DNA from: Microbacteriaceae bacterium
GTDB lineage: Bacteria > Actinomycetota > Actinomycetes > Actinomycetales > Microbacteriaceae
Assembly (NCBI GenBank): GCA_025464995.1
Contig: JAODMO010000063.1
Coordinates: 65,712 to 113,986, forward strand
Reading direction: 5' to 3'
Length of the DNA: 48,275 nucleotides
How positions within the stretch are numbered: position 1 is the first letter of the stretch; every line of letters starts with the position of its first letter. The translations under genes were made by a program, and so were the position numbers. The notes below the pieces were generated by a model. The model saw only the letters and a program-made list of their open reading frames with translations, had not been told where the DNA came from and searched no databases. Below, piece by piece: positions 11,103 through 19,917 of the stretch.

Positions 11103-14100
11103 TCAGTCGCGCGTCGGCAGCTGGACCTGCGTCGGCGATTCCTCGCGACGCTGCCGGCGACGACGCACCAGCAGCAGTATGAGCCCGGCCGCCACGGCGA
11201 GCCCGCCGATGAGGGCCGCCGGTCGTGCGTCGAGTCCGGTCATCGACAGCCGCTTGACCGCCGACGGGTCGGTCGGACCGCTCGCCGAGGTGCTGCCGTC
11301 ACCGGGCAGCGCGACGGGAAGCACCCGGAAGGCCAGCGATACCGGCGCCGCCGAGACAGATCCCGCCAGGTTCACGGTGTGGTCTCCGACCTCGGCGCCC
11401 GCGGGGACCGCGAACGAGAAGTCGAGTGCACCGAGCCGGTCGGCTGCCGGCGTGCCGAGCACGACGGGCACCGAGTTGAACGTCACAGTGACCGTCTCGT
11501 CCGGCGCGAAGCCCGTGCCGCTCAGCGTGATGGTGTCTCCGGGGCGGCCGGCGTCGCCCGACATGCGCACGTGGGGTTCGTAGACCGGCATCACCGGCTC
11601 CGGAATCACCTTCACGTTCGCGGTCGCGGGCATGGCCGACGTGTCGCCGGTCGCCGTCACCGAGACGAGGCCGGGCGGCGTGCCGTCGGGAACGGTCATG
11701 GGCGTGGCGATGGTGCCGTCCGCGCCCGCCGTGACACTCACCGTGACCGCCGGCGTCGTCTGGAGCACGACCTTAACCGTCTCGCCCGCGGCGTACCCGT
11801 CACCGCTGACGGAGAACGTCTTGCCCGCGAGCACGCCGTCGGCCGGCGAGACCGCGAGCGTGGTGTGGAACACGGGCGGCGCCTCGACCGTTGCCTTCAG
11901 CGTGAGTTGGGTCGTCGCCGATCCGTTGCCGACCGTCACCGACACCGTGTAGGTGCCCGCGTCCGCATACGTGTGGGTGCCCCCGAGGATGAGGTGCCCG
12001 GCTCCGTCGACCGTGACCGTCGCGTCTTCGGTGTTCGAGGCGTCGCCCCACTGCACCCGGGCCTGCGGCATCGGCGCCGAAGCATCCGCCATCGTCGCTT
12101 CCGCCAGCTCGGCCGTGACGCTCTTGCCTGCGACCACGCCGAAGTCAGCGCCCACCGTGGCCGCGAAGGCCAGGTCGGTGCGCACTCCGTCGCTCGCGAT
12201 GGCGAACACGTGCACGCGGCCCTCGACCCCTGGCTCACCGGGTTGCACCGGCATCGTGATGCTCACGACGGTGCGTCCCTGCGGGATGACGTAGGGAACC
12301 GTGGAGAAGAAGTACGACGCCGTGTTGCTGGGGTCTGCGCCGACGAGCCGGTAGCTCGACTTCACGACCTCGATGTTGCCGTAGAGCGGTGTCGCGGCCT
12401 GGTTCCCTCCCTTGGTCCAGTCGGAGAACTGCAGCGGGATGGTCTCCGACGAACCGTCCGCGAAGTTGACCGTCGCCGTGGTGTCCTGGTTCTTCTCCGT
12501 CGCCGCACCGATGAAGGAGAAGCTCGTCGCTCCGTCACCGAGGTCGGCGGCGATGGTCTGTCCCGCGCCCGTCGCGTTGTCGGGCTCACCAGCGGGGACG
12601 ACGGGGAGGGTGAAGGTGAGGGCCGTGCCGGGCACGCCGTGCTCGACGCCCTGCTCGAGGCCGCCGGCCTTGAGCCCCGCGCGCGGGAACGAGATGCCCT
12701 TGGCGTCGCAGTTGCCGCCCACGCCGTCATCCGCGATGCACGTGCTGTTGAACGCGGCGCGCAGCCCGTCGGCGTCGATGTAGTCGACGGTCACGACGAC
12801 CGGCGTCGTGGTCGTCGCCACGCCGTCGCTCACCGTCACGGTCGCCCGGTAGACGCCCGCCTTGTCGAAGGTGTGGGTCGCGCTCACCGCGGAGTTGCCG
12901 AGCGTGGGTGCTCCCACCGTCGCGGGGGCGACGGCCGAGCCATCCGCCCAGTCGACCGACGCGGTGTAGGCGCCCGACCCGCCGGAGATGATGCCGAGGT
13001 CGAATCCGGCCTCGATCCCGGATGACGCGGTCAGCCCCTGCGCGGCCGAGAACGTGAGCTCGCCCGCCTGGCTGCCCGCGCCGTTGGTGAGCAGTTCGAG
13101 CTCCGACAGCGCGAGCGTCGATGCGCCAGCCGTCACCGTGAGGCGGAACTGCCCGAACGTGCCGGGGCTCGCCACCTTGAACGGCGTGAGCTCGCCTCGG
13201 TTGGCGAAGGACACACCGCTGCGCGAGTCGACCGTGGTCCACGCGACGCCGTCGTTGCTTCCCTCGAGGGTCCACGCCGAGGGGTCCGCGCCGGGCGTGG
13301 CTCCCGCCGTCAGGGTGTAGAAGGTCGGCTTCTGCTTCGCCCCCTTGTAGGCGACGGTGACCGCGGGCGTCGGGGTCGCGAAGGTCACCGCGGTGGCCGA
13401 GGAGTTGTCGACGAGCGCCGCCAGATTCTCGCCTCCCGCGCTCGAGACGGTCGCTATGGCGGCATCCGTCGTGTCGCGGAGCGGCGTCGCCACGGCGGTG
13501 CCGGTGGTGAGCGACGCCGGAGCGTCGTCGGCACCCGTTCCCCATGCGGAGGGGGTGGCTCCCATCGTGAAGTCGAGGGTGCCTCCCGACGTGAGCACCG
13601 TCGAGTCGATCGACGTGCTGGTGTGGGCGACGCCGTTGACCTTGAGCGCCTGCACGTAGACGTTGGTCGACGAGTTCTGCGGAGCGTTGATCACGAGCGA
13701 CTTGCCGCCCGCGAGTCGCACGGTCGCCTTGGTGAAGAGCGGCGAGCCGAGAACGAGCTGGTCGGAACCGGTCTGGAGCGGGTAGAAACCGAGCGCGTTG
13801 AACACATACCAGGCGCTCATCTCACCATTGTCTTCGTCGCCCGCATAGCCCTGGCCGATGTCGGAGCCGGCATACGAGCGCTGCAGCGCCTCGCGCACGA
13901 TCTTCTGTGCCTTGGCCGGGGCGCCTGCCGCGTTGTAGATGAAGGGTATGTGGTGGCTGACCTGGTTGCTGACGCCCCATTGGCCATAGCGGCCGTCACG
14001 GGCCTCCGCCTCCTCGTGGATGCCGCCGAGCGACGTCTCCGGCGTCGCGAAGAACTCGTCGAGCTTCGCCTCGAGCCCGGCCTTGCCGCCGTACAGGTTG

Positions 14101-16979
14101 GCGAGTCCATTCGGGTCGTGGGGCGCGTGGAACGCGAAGTTCCAGCCGTTGGTCTCGGTGTAGGGCCCCCACCACGTCTTCGGGTCGTACTGGTCGGCGG
14201 GCACGACGAACGAACCGTCGGCGTTGCGCGCCTGGAAGAAGTCGACAGCGGGGTCGAACATGTTGACGTAGTTGGTGGCGCGGTCGAGGAAGTACTCGGA
14301 GTCCTCCAGCAGCTGGGCGCGACGCGACTCGGGCGTCTTCGGGTCGACGGCGAGCTTCGCCGCCATGTTGCCGATTCCGAAGTCGTTGATGTAGCCCTCC
14401 GTCGCCCACGACACGCTTTCGCCCTGGGTCGCGGGGGTGAAGCCGAGGTAGGCCGACGACCTGAGGCTCTTCCGCCCGACGTCGTCGTTGCCGGAGGCGG
14501 TCGTGGCGTTCTTGAGGGCGGCGTCGTAGGTGGCGAGCGCGTCGGGGAGCTCGACGCCGCGCAGGTACGCGTCGGCGAAGCTCACGTCGGAGCTCGTCCC
14601 CGTCATGATGTTGGCGTAGCCGGGCGACGACCAGCGGGCGATCCAGCCCCCGTCGCGGTACTGGTCGGTGAATCCGTCGACGAGTTCGGCGGCGACCTTC
14701 GGGTAGAGCATCGCGTAGGCCGGCCACACCGTACGGTACGTGTCCCAGAAGCCGTTGTTGACGTACATCTTGCCGGTCGAGATCTTCGCGTTGGTCTGGG
14801 TCGCCGTGCTGGCACCCGTCTTCGCGGCGACGGGACTCGCGTACTTGTAGACCGGCGCGTTGGCCGATCCCGTGTTCTCGAACTGCGCGTTCGGGTAGAC
14901 GTTGAGGCGGTAGAGGTTGCTGTACAGCGTCTGCAGCTCCGTCTCGCTCGCGCCCTCGACCGCGATCACGCCGAGGCGGTCGTTCCACAGCGCGCGAGCG
15001 CCGTCGCGCACCTGCGTGAAGGTGTCGGCTCCCACCTCGAGGTCGAGGTTGTGCGCCGCCTGGTCGAGGCTGATGAGGGAGGTGGCGAGGCGCAGGGTCA
15101 CGGTCTTCGACGCGGACGTGTCGAACGTGGCGTAGGTCGTGAGTGGGCGCCCTCCCGCGGCCGTGCCGACGGCGTTCGGAGCCCGGTCGAACGTGCCGGA
15201 GACGAACATCCGGCTCTGTCCGGCGACGAAGCCCGCGCCGTGGTCGATCCAGCCCGACACCGCGCCGGTCGCCTGGTCGACGCTGAACGCGCCGTCGCCG
15301 GTCGGCGAGTCGAGCACGGCACTGCCCGTGGCGCCAGTGAAGGTGAACTGCATCACCATGCCGCGGTTGGTCGGCGTCATCTCGGCCTTGACTCCGTTGT
15401 CGAGGGTCACGCCGTAGTAGTCGGGCTGCGCCACCTCGTTGTCGTGGCTGAAGGTCTGGGCACGGGCGCGCGAGTCTCCGCTCGGAACGCCCGCGCCGTC
15501 CACGGGCATGACGGAGAACTGGTTGCGGTCTCCCATCCACGGGCTCGGCTCGTGCGAGACGGCGAGGCCCTCGAACCGGGTCCGGTTCTCGTCGTTGTTG
15601 TCCTGCTGGTAGGAGTACTCGCGACTCGTCGCCATGGCGTCGGTGACGGGCACGAGGAAGTTGAATCCGTTGGGAACAGCGGTGATGGCCTCGTTGGATC
15701 CGCGGGAGAACGATCCGGAGGAGTTGGTGCCGCGACGCGTGTCGACGTAGTTCGTCAGGCTCGAGCCGTCGATGCCGACGGGCGCGGCCTCGATCTTCAC
15801 ATCGTCGATCCAGCCCTGGAAGGCGGTCGTGGCCGACGCACCGGGGTTGTCGTACGAGAGCAGCACGCCGTCGATGGTCTTGCCCGCGGCGACGGTGCCG
15901 ACGTCGATCTTCACGCTGTTCCACTGGTTGGTGTACAGGATCTTGCCCGCGCCCTGACCCGTTGCGGTGGCGGCGATTCCGTACGCGTCGATGGGCGCCA
16001 GCTGCGAGAGCGACGTGCCGTCGGTGAAGTGGAGGTTCACCGCGATGTAGGTGGACGGGTACTGCAGGTCGTTGCCGGTGAACTCGGGAAACACCTTGTA
16101 CGAGAGGCGGGTCGTCGGAGTCACGGGGATGCTCGCATCGAAGAGCCGGTTGGTGGCGTACCCTCGGCCCGCCGCGGTGTGCTCACCCGCGTACTTGAGC
16201 GAGTGCGTGCCGGTGAAGCCCATGCGGGCCTTCATGTTGTAGCCGCTCGACGGGCCGGAGCCCACGGTGGTCGTGATGGGAGCGGCCCCCGTGCCGGCAC
16301 CCTCGCTCGAGTAGGGCTTCCAATCGGCGAGCTGGATGATGCCGCCGGAGTGGTTCGCGGCGATGTCGAGCCGATAGAAGGCGAAGGTGCCGGGCGTGGC
16401 CACGGTGTATTCCTTCTTGACGCCGCGCTGGCTGTCGGCCCAGGTCTGGTCGGTCTGCGTGTCGACGACGGTCCACGTGGCACCGTCGGTCGAGCCGCTC
16501 ACGGTCCAGTTCTTAGGGTCGCGTTCGGGGGCATCGCCGCCCGAGGTCATGGAGTAGCTGACCACGGTGAGGCTCTGGGTCAGCTCGTACTGCAACCACG
16601 CGGCCGAGCTGAAGACGAGCCACTTGCTGCCGCTGTCGCCGTCGGCGGCGAAGATGGCCGCCTCGTTGGGCGTGTTCTCCCCGCTCGCCGTGACGGTCTT
16701 GATGCTCGGCAGCACACTCCCGCGCGCCTCACCCTTCACGTTCTGCTGGATCGACCCCGAAGCATCCTGCTCCACCCGGCTGGCGAACGGCGTTCCGGCG
16801 TCCGTCGGCTCGAACGAGTTCGAGAAGTCGGTCGGCGCCGCGGCCGATGCCGACTGCGCGAACCCGAGCGGGGCGAATGCTCCGACCACGAGCGCGAGTG
16901 CGACGGCGAGGGCCGCCGGCCTTCGAGTCGCCGCCGAGAGCCGGGTGAACGAACGGGAGGGGTATGGCAGCGCCGACAT
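11103..16979 (-). CDS. Secreted, wall-anchored GH92 family alpha-mannosidase-type glycosidase
   Basis: A 1958-aa multidomain exoenzyme. Residues 1-47 form a long signal peptide ending ASAAAP. A discoidin-like (F5/8-C) region spans about 85-225 and a beta-sandwich about 245-398. The GH92 catalytic unit runs from about 409 (YVDTRRGTNSSGS) to 1142, including GDEDNGEMSAWYVF at 1047-1060 with D1048/D1050 as candidate base residues. A second discoidin-like region (1165-1298), two PKD-like domains (about 1305-1400 and 1605-1700), an Ig/CBM-like block (1440-1600) and two IPT-like repeats (1702-1885) follow. The C-terminus has LSMTG (1911-1915), a hydrophobic helix and RRRRQRREE, a variant sortase signal. 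At the usual general-acid position the motif is SNQVSHH (Q1006), not NEPSH, suggesting a mannose-1-phosphate diester activity rather than plain alpha-mannosidase. Confidence 0.92.
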   Translation of the reverse strand: MSALPYPSRSFTRLSAATRRPAALAVALALVVGAFAPLGFAQSASAAAPTDFSNSFEPTDAGTPFASRVEQDASGSIQQNVKGEARGSVLPSIKTVTASGENTPNEAAIFAADGDSGSKWLVFSSAAWLQYELTQSLTVVSYSMTSGGDAPERDPKNWTVSGSTDGATWTVVDTQTDQTWADSQRGVKKEYTVATPGTFAFYRLDIAANHSGGIIQLADWKPYSSEGAGTGAAPITTTVGSGPSSGYNMKARMGFTGTHSLKYAGEHTAAGRGYATNRLFDASIPVTPTTRLSYKVFPEFTGNDLQYPSTYIAVNLHFTDGTSLSQLAPIDAYGIAATATGQGAGKILYTNQWNSVKIDVGTVAAGKTIDGVLLSYDNPGASATTAFQGWIDDVKIEAAPVGIDGSSLTNYVDTRRGTNSSGSFSRGSNEAITAVPNGFNFLVPVTDAMATSREYSYQQDNNDENRTRFEGLAVSHEPSPWMGDRNQFSVMPVDGAGVPSGDSRARAQTFSHDNEVAQPDYYGVTLDNGVKAEMTPTNRGMVMQFTFTGATGSAVLDSPTGDGAFSVDQATGAVSGWIDHGAGFVAGQSRMFVSGTFDRAPNAVGTAAGGRPLTTYATFDTSASKTVTLRLATSLISLDQAAHNLDLEVGADTFTQVRDGARALWNDRLGVIAVEGASETELQTLYSNLYRLNVYPNAQFENTGSANAPVYKYASPVAAKTGASTATQTNAKISTGKMYVNNGFWDTYRTVWPAYAMLYPKVAAELVDGFTDQYRDGGWIARWSSPGYANIMTGTSSDVSFADAYLRGVELPDALATYDAALKNATTASGNDDVGRKSLRSSAYLGFTPATQGESVSWATEGYINDFGIGNMAAKLAVDPKTPESRRAQLLEDSEYFLDRATNYVNMFDPAVDFFQARNADGSFVVPADQYDPKTWWGPYTETNGWNFAFHAPHDPNGLANLYGGKAGLEAKLDEFFATPETSLGGIHEEAEARDGRYGQWGVSNQVSHHIPFIYNAAGAPAKAQKIVREALQRSYAGSDIGQGYAGDEDNGEMSAWYVFNALGFYPLQTGSDQLVLGSPLFTKATVRLAGGKSLVINAPQNSSTNVYVQALKVNGVAHTSTSIDSTVLTSGGTLDFTMGATPSAWGTGADDAPASLTTGTAVATPLRDTTDAAIATVSSAGGENLAALVDNSSATAVTFATPTPAVTVAYKGAKQKPTFYTLTAGATPGADPSAWTLEGSNDGVAWTTVDSRSGVSFANRGELTPFKVASPGTFGQFRLTVTAGASTLALSELELLTNGAGSQAGELTFSAAQGLTASSGIEAGFDLGIISGGSGAYTASVDWADGSAVAPATVGAPTLGNSAVSATHTFDKAGVYRATVTVSDGVATTTTPVVVTVDYIDADGLRAAFNSTCIADDGVGGNCDAKGISFPRAGLKAGGLEQGVEHGVPGTALTFTLPVVPAGEPDNATGAGQTIAADLGDGATSFSFIGAATEKNQDTTATVNFADGSSETIPLQFSDWTKGGNQAATPLYGNIEVVKSSYRLVGADPSNTASYFFSTVPYVIPQGRTVVSITMPVQPGEPGVEGRVHVFAIASDGVRTDLAFAATVGADFGVVAGKSVTAELAEATMADASAPMPQARVQWGDASNTEDATVTVDGAGHLILGGTHTYADAGTYTVSVTVGNGSATTQLTLKATVEAPPVFHTTLAVSPADGVLAGKTFSVSGDGYAAGETVKVVLQTTPAVTVSVTAGADGTIATPMTVPDGTPPGLVSVTATGDTSAMPATANVKVIPEPVMPVYEPHVRMSGDAGRPGDTITLSGTGFAPDETVTVTFNSVPVVLGTPAADRLGALDFSFAVPAGAEVGDHTVNLAGSVSAAPVSLAFRVLPVALPGDGSTSASGPTDPSAVKRLSMTGLDARPAALIGGLAVAAGLILLLVRRRRQRREESPTQVQLPTRD

Positions 16980-17052
16980 ACGGGCCTTTCGACAGTGAAT
17001 GGCAAGGAAGATGACCGGCGAGAGCCCCGTACGGGGGTCGCCGTCGTTTGCG

Positions 17053-17089
17053 AATCTACTGCGGATGGCATCAGTATGTCAACGTTGTC
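17053..17089 (-). promoter_or_regulatory. GH92 promoter with overlapping LacI-type operator O1
   Basis: On the minus strand TTGACA (17077-17082) is followed after 18 bases by TAGATT (17053-17058), the best promoter match in the window, about 75 bases before the GH92 ATG. The palindrome GTCAACGTTGTC (17078-17089, central CG) overlaps the -35 box. Its form fits LacI-family operators. A bound repressor would block the promoter. The GH92 leader between promoter and ATG is GC-rich. Confidence 0.65.
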
Positions 17090-17167
17090 TTTTCAGCGTT
17101 CCCCGCGAGATCCGCCGAATTGCGCCCGACCGGAGCCTCGTTTCCGGCCGGGCCAGCCCCATTTTGC

Positions 17168-17179
17168 GACAACGCTGTC
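17168..17179. promoter_or_regulatory. Second LacI-type operator O2
   Basis: GACAACGCTGTC resembles O1 (both approximate GACAACGTTGTC with one changed base per arm) and lies exactly 90 bp from it centre to centre. It sits about 50 bases upstream of the regulator's ATG, allowing autoregulation or looping with O1. Confidence 0.6.
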
Positions 17180-17222
17180 ATTGAGCCGTCGGCGGGCGCT
17201 TCCGGCCGCTACCCTGTACCGC

Positions 17223-18254
17223 ATGACCGGTATCCCGCCCCAGCACCGTGCGCGGCCGACGATGAACGACGTCGCGCTCGCCGCCGGAGTGAGCCTCAAG
17301 ACGGTCTCGCGAGTCGTGAACGGCGTCGACTATGTGAGTTCCGACAAGCTCGAGAGGGTGAATGTCGCGATCGAGGCCCTCGGATTTCGCCGCAACGAGT
17401 ACGCGAGGCAGCTGCGGCAGGGCACCACAGCGACCATCGGGCTCGTGCTCGAAGACGTCGCCGACCCCTTCTATTCCACGCTCACCCGCGCCGTCGAAGA
17501 CGTCGCACTCGGCCACAACCACATGCTGCTCACCGCTTCGTCGGCCGAAGACCCGGCGAGGTCGAGAGAGCTCATCACGGCGCTCGGCGCGCGGGGAGTC
17601 GGCGGGCTCATCGTCACACCGGCCAAGGGAATGGATGCGGCCTTCCTCCGCGCGGAGCTGGCGTCCGGCTGCTCCCTGATCTTCGTCGACCGGCCCGTCG
17701 CGGGCGTCGACGCCGACACCGTCCTCGTCGACAACCGCGGCGGCGCGGAGACCGGTGCCGCACACCTGTTCGCCCACGGACACACGCGGGTCGCTTTCTT
17801 CGGAGACGACGAGCGCGTCTACACCGCGACCGAACGGCTGGAGGGCTACCGCTCCGCTCTCGCCGCGGCGGGCATTCCCTTCGACCCGAAGCTGGTGATC
17901 ATGGCCGCACCCTCGGGAGACGACGTGGCGGGGTCGATCGACCGGGTACTCGCCCTGCCCGATCCGCCCACGGCGATACTGAGCGGCAACAACCGGTGGA
18001 GCGTGCGGCTGCTGCGTCACCTCCGCAACCGGCACGCGGCATCCGACCCCGCCATCGTCGGCTTTGACGACTTCGAGCTCAGCGACGTGCTGTCGCCCGG
18101 CATCACGGTCGTCGCGCAAGACCCGGCGGCCATGGGGCACATCGCCGCCGAGCTGCTGTTTCGCCGGATGTCGGGCGACACGACGCCGTCGCAGCGGGTG
18201 CAACTCGCCACGACGCTGATCGAGCGCGGGTCGGGCGAGAGGCGCCGACCGTAG
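17223..18254 (+). CDS. LacI family transcriptional regulator
   Basis: A 343-aa repressor with an N-terminal HTH, TMNDVALAAGVSLKTVSRVV (residues 13-32), a hinge helix region around FRRNEYARQLRQG, and a periplasmic-binding-protein-like sensor domain starting TIGLVLEDVADPFYSTLTRA. GFDDFELSDVLSPGITVV near the C-terminus is the conserved ligand-domain motif. It is divergent from the GH92 gene, with two operator-like palindromes between them, so it most likely represses the GH92 gene in response to a mannose-containing glycan or sugar. The ATG at 17223 follows a TACCCT -10 box by seven bases with no Shine-Dalgarno, which suggests a leaderless transcript. The frame is open far upstream, but that is antisense shadow of the GH92 gene. 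Confidence 0.93.
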   Translation: MTGIPPQHRARPTMNDVALAAGVSLKTVSRVVNGVDYVSSDKLERVNVAIEALGFRRNEYARQLRQGTTATIGLVLEDVADPFYSTLTRAVEDVALGHNHMLLTASSAEDPARSRELITALGARGVGGLIVTPAKGMDAAFLRAELASGCSLIFVDRPVAGVDADTVLVDNRGGAETGAAHLFAHGHTRVAFFGDDERVYTATERLEGYRSALAAAGIPFDPKLVIMAAPSGDDVAGSIDRVLALPDPPTAILSGNNRWSVRLLRHLRNRHAASDPAIVGFDDFELSDVLSPGITVVAQDPAAMGHIAAELLFRRMSGDTTPSQRVQLATTLIERGSGERRRP

Positions 18255-18261
18255 GGAGCAC

Positions 18262-19917
18262 TCACGCCTCGGTGACGCGGCCGGCCTCGACGTGCCAGTG
18301 CCGATCGATGCGCACGTTGGCCAGCATGCGCCGGTCGTGCGTCACGAGCAGAAGCGTGCCCTCGTAGCTCTCGAGGGCCTGCTCGAGTTGCTCGATCGCA
18401 GCGAGGTCGAGGTGGTTCGTCGGTTCGTCGAGCACGAGCAGGTTCACGCCGCGAGCCTGCAGGAGGGCGAGGCCCGCGCGGGTGCGCTCACCGGGTGACA
18501 GCTCGTCGAGGGGCCGGTTGACGTGGTCGGCCTTCAAGCCGAACTTGGCGAGCAGGGTGCGCACCTCGGCGACCGGCCAGTCGGGCACGAGCCGCTCGAA
18601 CGCGGTGGTGAGCGGGGTGGTTCCCGTGAGCACCGAGCGCGCCTGGTCGATCTCGCCGACCTGGACGCTCGCGCCGAGACTCGCCGTGCCCTCGTCGGCG
18701 GCCTGTCGGCCGAGCAGGCCGCGCAGCAGGGTCGATTTGCCGGCGCCGTTCGGGCCGGTGATGCCGATGCGCTCGCCCGCGTTGACCTGCAGCGACACCG
18801 GGCCGAGGGTGAACGCCCCCTGCCGGAAGACGGCCTGGGCGAGCGTCGAGACGACCGTGCTCGATCGGGGCGCCGAGCCGATGGTGAACTCGAGCTGCCA
18901 CTCCTTGCGTGGCTCGTCGACCTCCTCGAGCCGCGCGATGCGGCTCTCCATCTGGCGCACCTTCTGGCCCTGCTTCTCGCTCGACTCCATCGACGCCTTG
19001 CGGCGGATCTTGTCGTTGTCTGGCGACTTCTTCATCGCGTTGCGCACGCCCTGGCTCGACCACTCGCGCTGCACCCGCATGCGACCGACGAGGTCGGCCT
19101 TCTTGTCGGCGAACTCGTCGTACTCCTCGCGCTTGTGGCGACGCGCTGTCTCACGCTCCTCGAGGTAGGCGTCATAGCCGCCCCCGAACACGCGATTGGC
19201 ACCCTGCGCCAGGTCGAGCTCGAGCACCCGGGTGACGCACCGGGCGAGAAACTCGCGATCGTGGCTGACCAGCACGACACCGCCGCGCAGGCCCTCGACG
19301 AACGACTCGAGGCGCCGGAGCCCGTCGAGGTCGAGGTCGTTTGTCGGCTCGTCGAGCAGCACGATGTCGAACCGGCTCAGCAGCAGCGCGGCGAGCGCGA
19401 CCCTCGCGGCCTGTCCACCCGAGAGACCGGACATGAGGGCGCCGGGGCCGATCGTGAGCCCGAGGTCGGCGAGCTGGGCAGGCAGCCGCTCATCGAGATC
19501 CGCGGCGCCGCTCGCGAGCCAGCGGTCGAGCGCAACCGAGTAGACGTCGGCGGGATCGACGGGCGCCGGGGCTGTCGAAGGTGGGTCTGCGAGGGCGGCG
19601 GCCGCGTCATCCATCTGTCGTGTCGCCTCGCTGCACCCGGTGCGACGTCCGATGTAGTCGGCGACGGTCTCGCCGGGCAGGCGTTCGTGCTCCTGGGGAA
19701 GCCAGCCGACGAAGGCGTCGGCCGGCGACAGGGTCACCGTGCCGGCCTGGGCCTCGGTCGCGCCGGCGAGAATGCGCAGCAAGGTCGACTTGCCTGCCCC
19801 ATTGACGCCGACCACTCCCACGACGTCACCGGGTGCGACCGTGAGATCCAGCGAGTCGAACAGCGTGCGGTGGGCGTACCCGCCGGCTACGCCCTTGGCG
19901 ACGAGTGTTGCGGTCAT
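18262..19917 (-). CDS. ABC-F family ATP-binding protein
   Basis: A 551-aa protein with two ABC ATPase domains and no membrane segment, the ABC-F layout. Domain 1 has GVNGAGKSTLLR (about 37-48), the LSGGQAARVAL signature and LLDEPTNDLDLDG. Domain 2 has GPNGAGKSTLLRGLLG, a divergent signature LSPGERTRAGL and LVLDEPTNHLDL. The linker is charged and contains KKSPDNDKIRRKASMESSEK, like the P-site tRNA-interaction motif region. Known members act on the ribosome, either in translation-factor roles (EttA, Uup) or in antibiotic target protection. Which applies here cannot be decided by eye. Its start overlaps the stop of the Lon-N gene by four bases (ATGA), so the two are co-translated. It converges on the LacI gene. 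Confidence 0.9.
   Translation of the reverse strand: MTATLVAKGVAGGYAHRTLFDSLDLTVAPGDVVGVVGVNGAGKSTLLRILAGATEAQAGTVTLSPADAFVGWLPQEHERLPGETVADYIGRRTGCSEATRQMDDAAAALADPPSTAPAPVDPADVYSVALDRWLASGAADLDERLPAQLADLGLTIGPGALMSGLSGGQAARVALAALLLSRFDIVLLDEPTNDLDLDGLRRLESFVEGLRGGVVLVSHDREFLARCVTRVLELDLAQGANRVFGGGYDAYLEERETARRHKREEYDEFADKKADLVGRMRVQREWSSQGVRNAMKKSPDNDKIRRKASMESSEKQGQKVRQMESRIARLEEVDEPRKEWQLEFTIGSAPRSSTVVSTLAQAVFRQGAFTLGPVSLQVNAGERIGITGPNGAGKSTLLRGLLGRQAADEGTASLGASVQVGEIDQARSVLTGTTPLTTAFERLVPDWPVAEVRTLLAKFGLKADHVNRPLDELSPGERTRAGLALLQARGVNLLVLDEPTNHLDLAAIEQLEQALESYEGTLLLVTHDRRMLANVRIDRHWHVEAGRVTEA

Noticed and set aside
13623..17222. Long upstream extension of the LacI frame (1543 aa)
   Set aside because: The extension is antisense to the GH92 gene; the regulator begins at ATG 17223 with a normal HTH.
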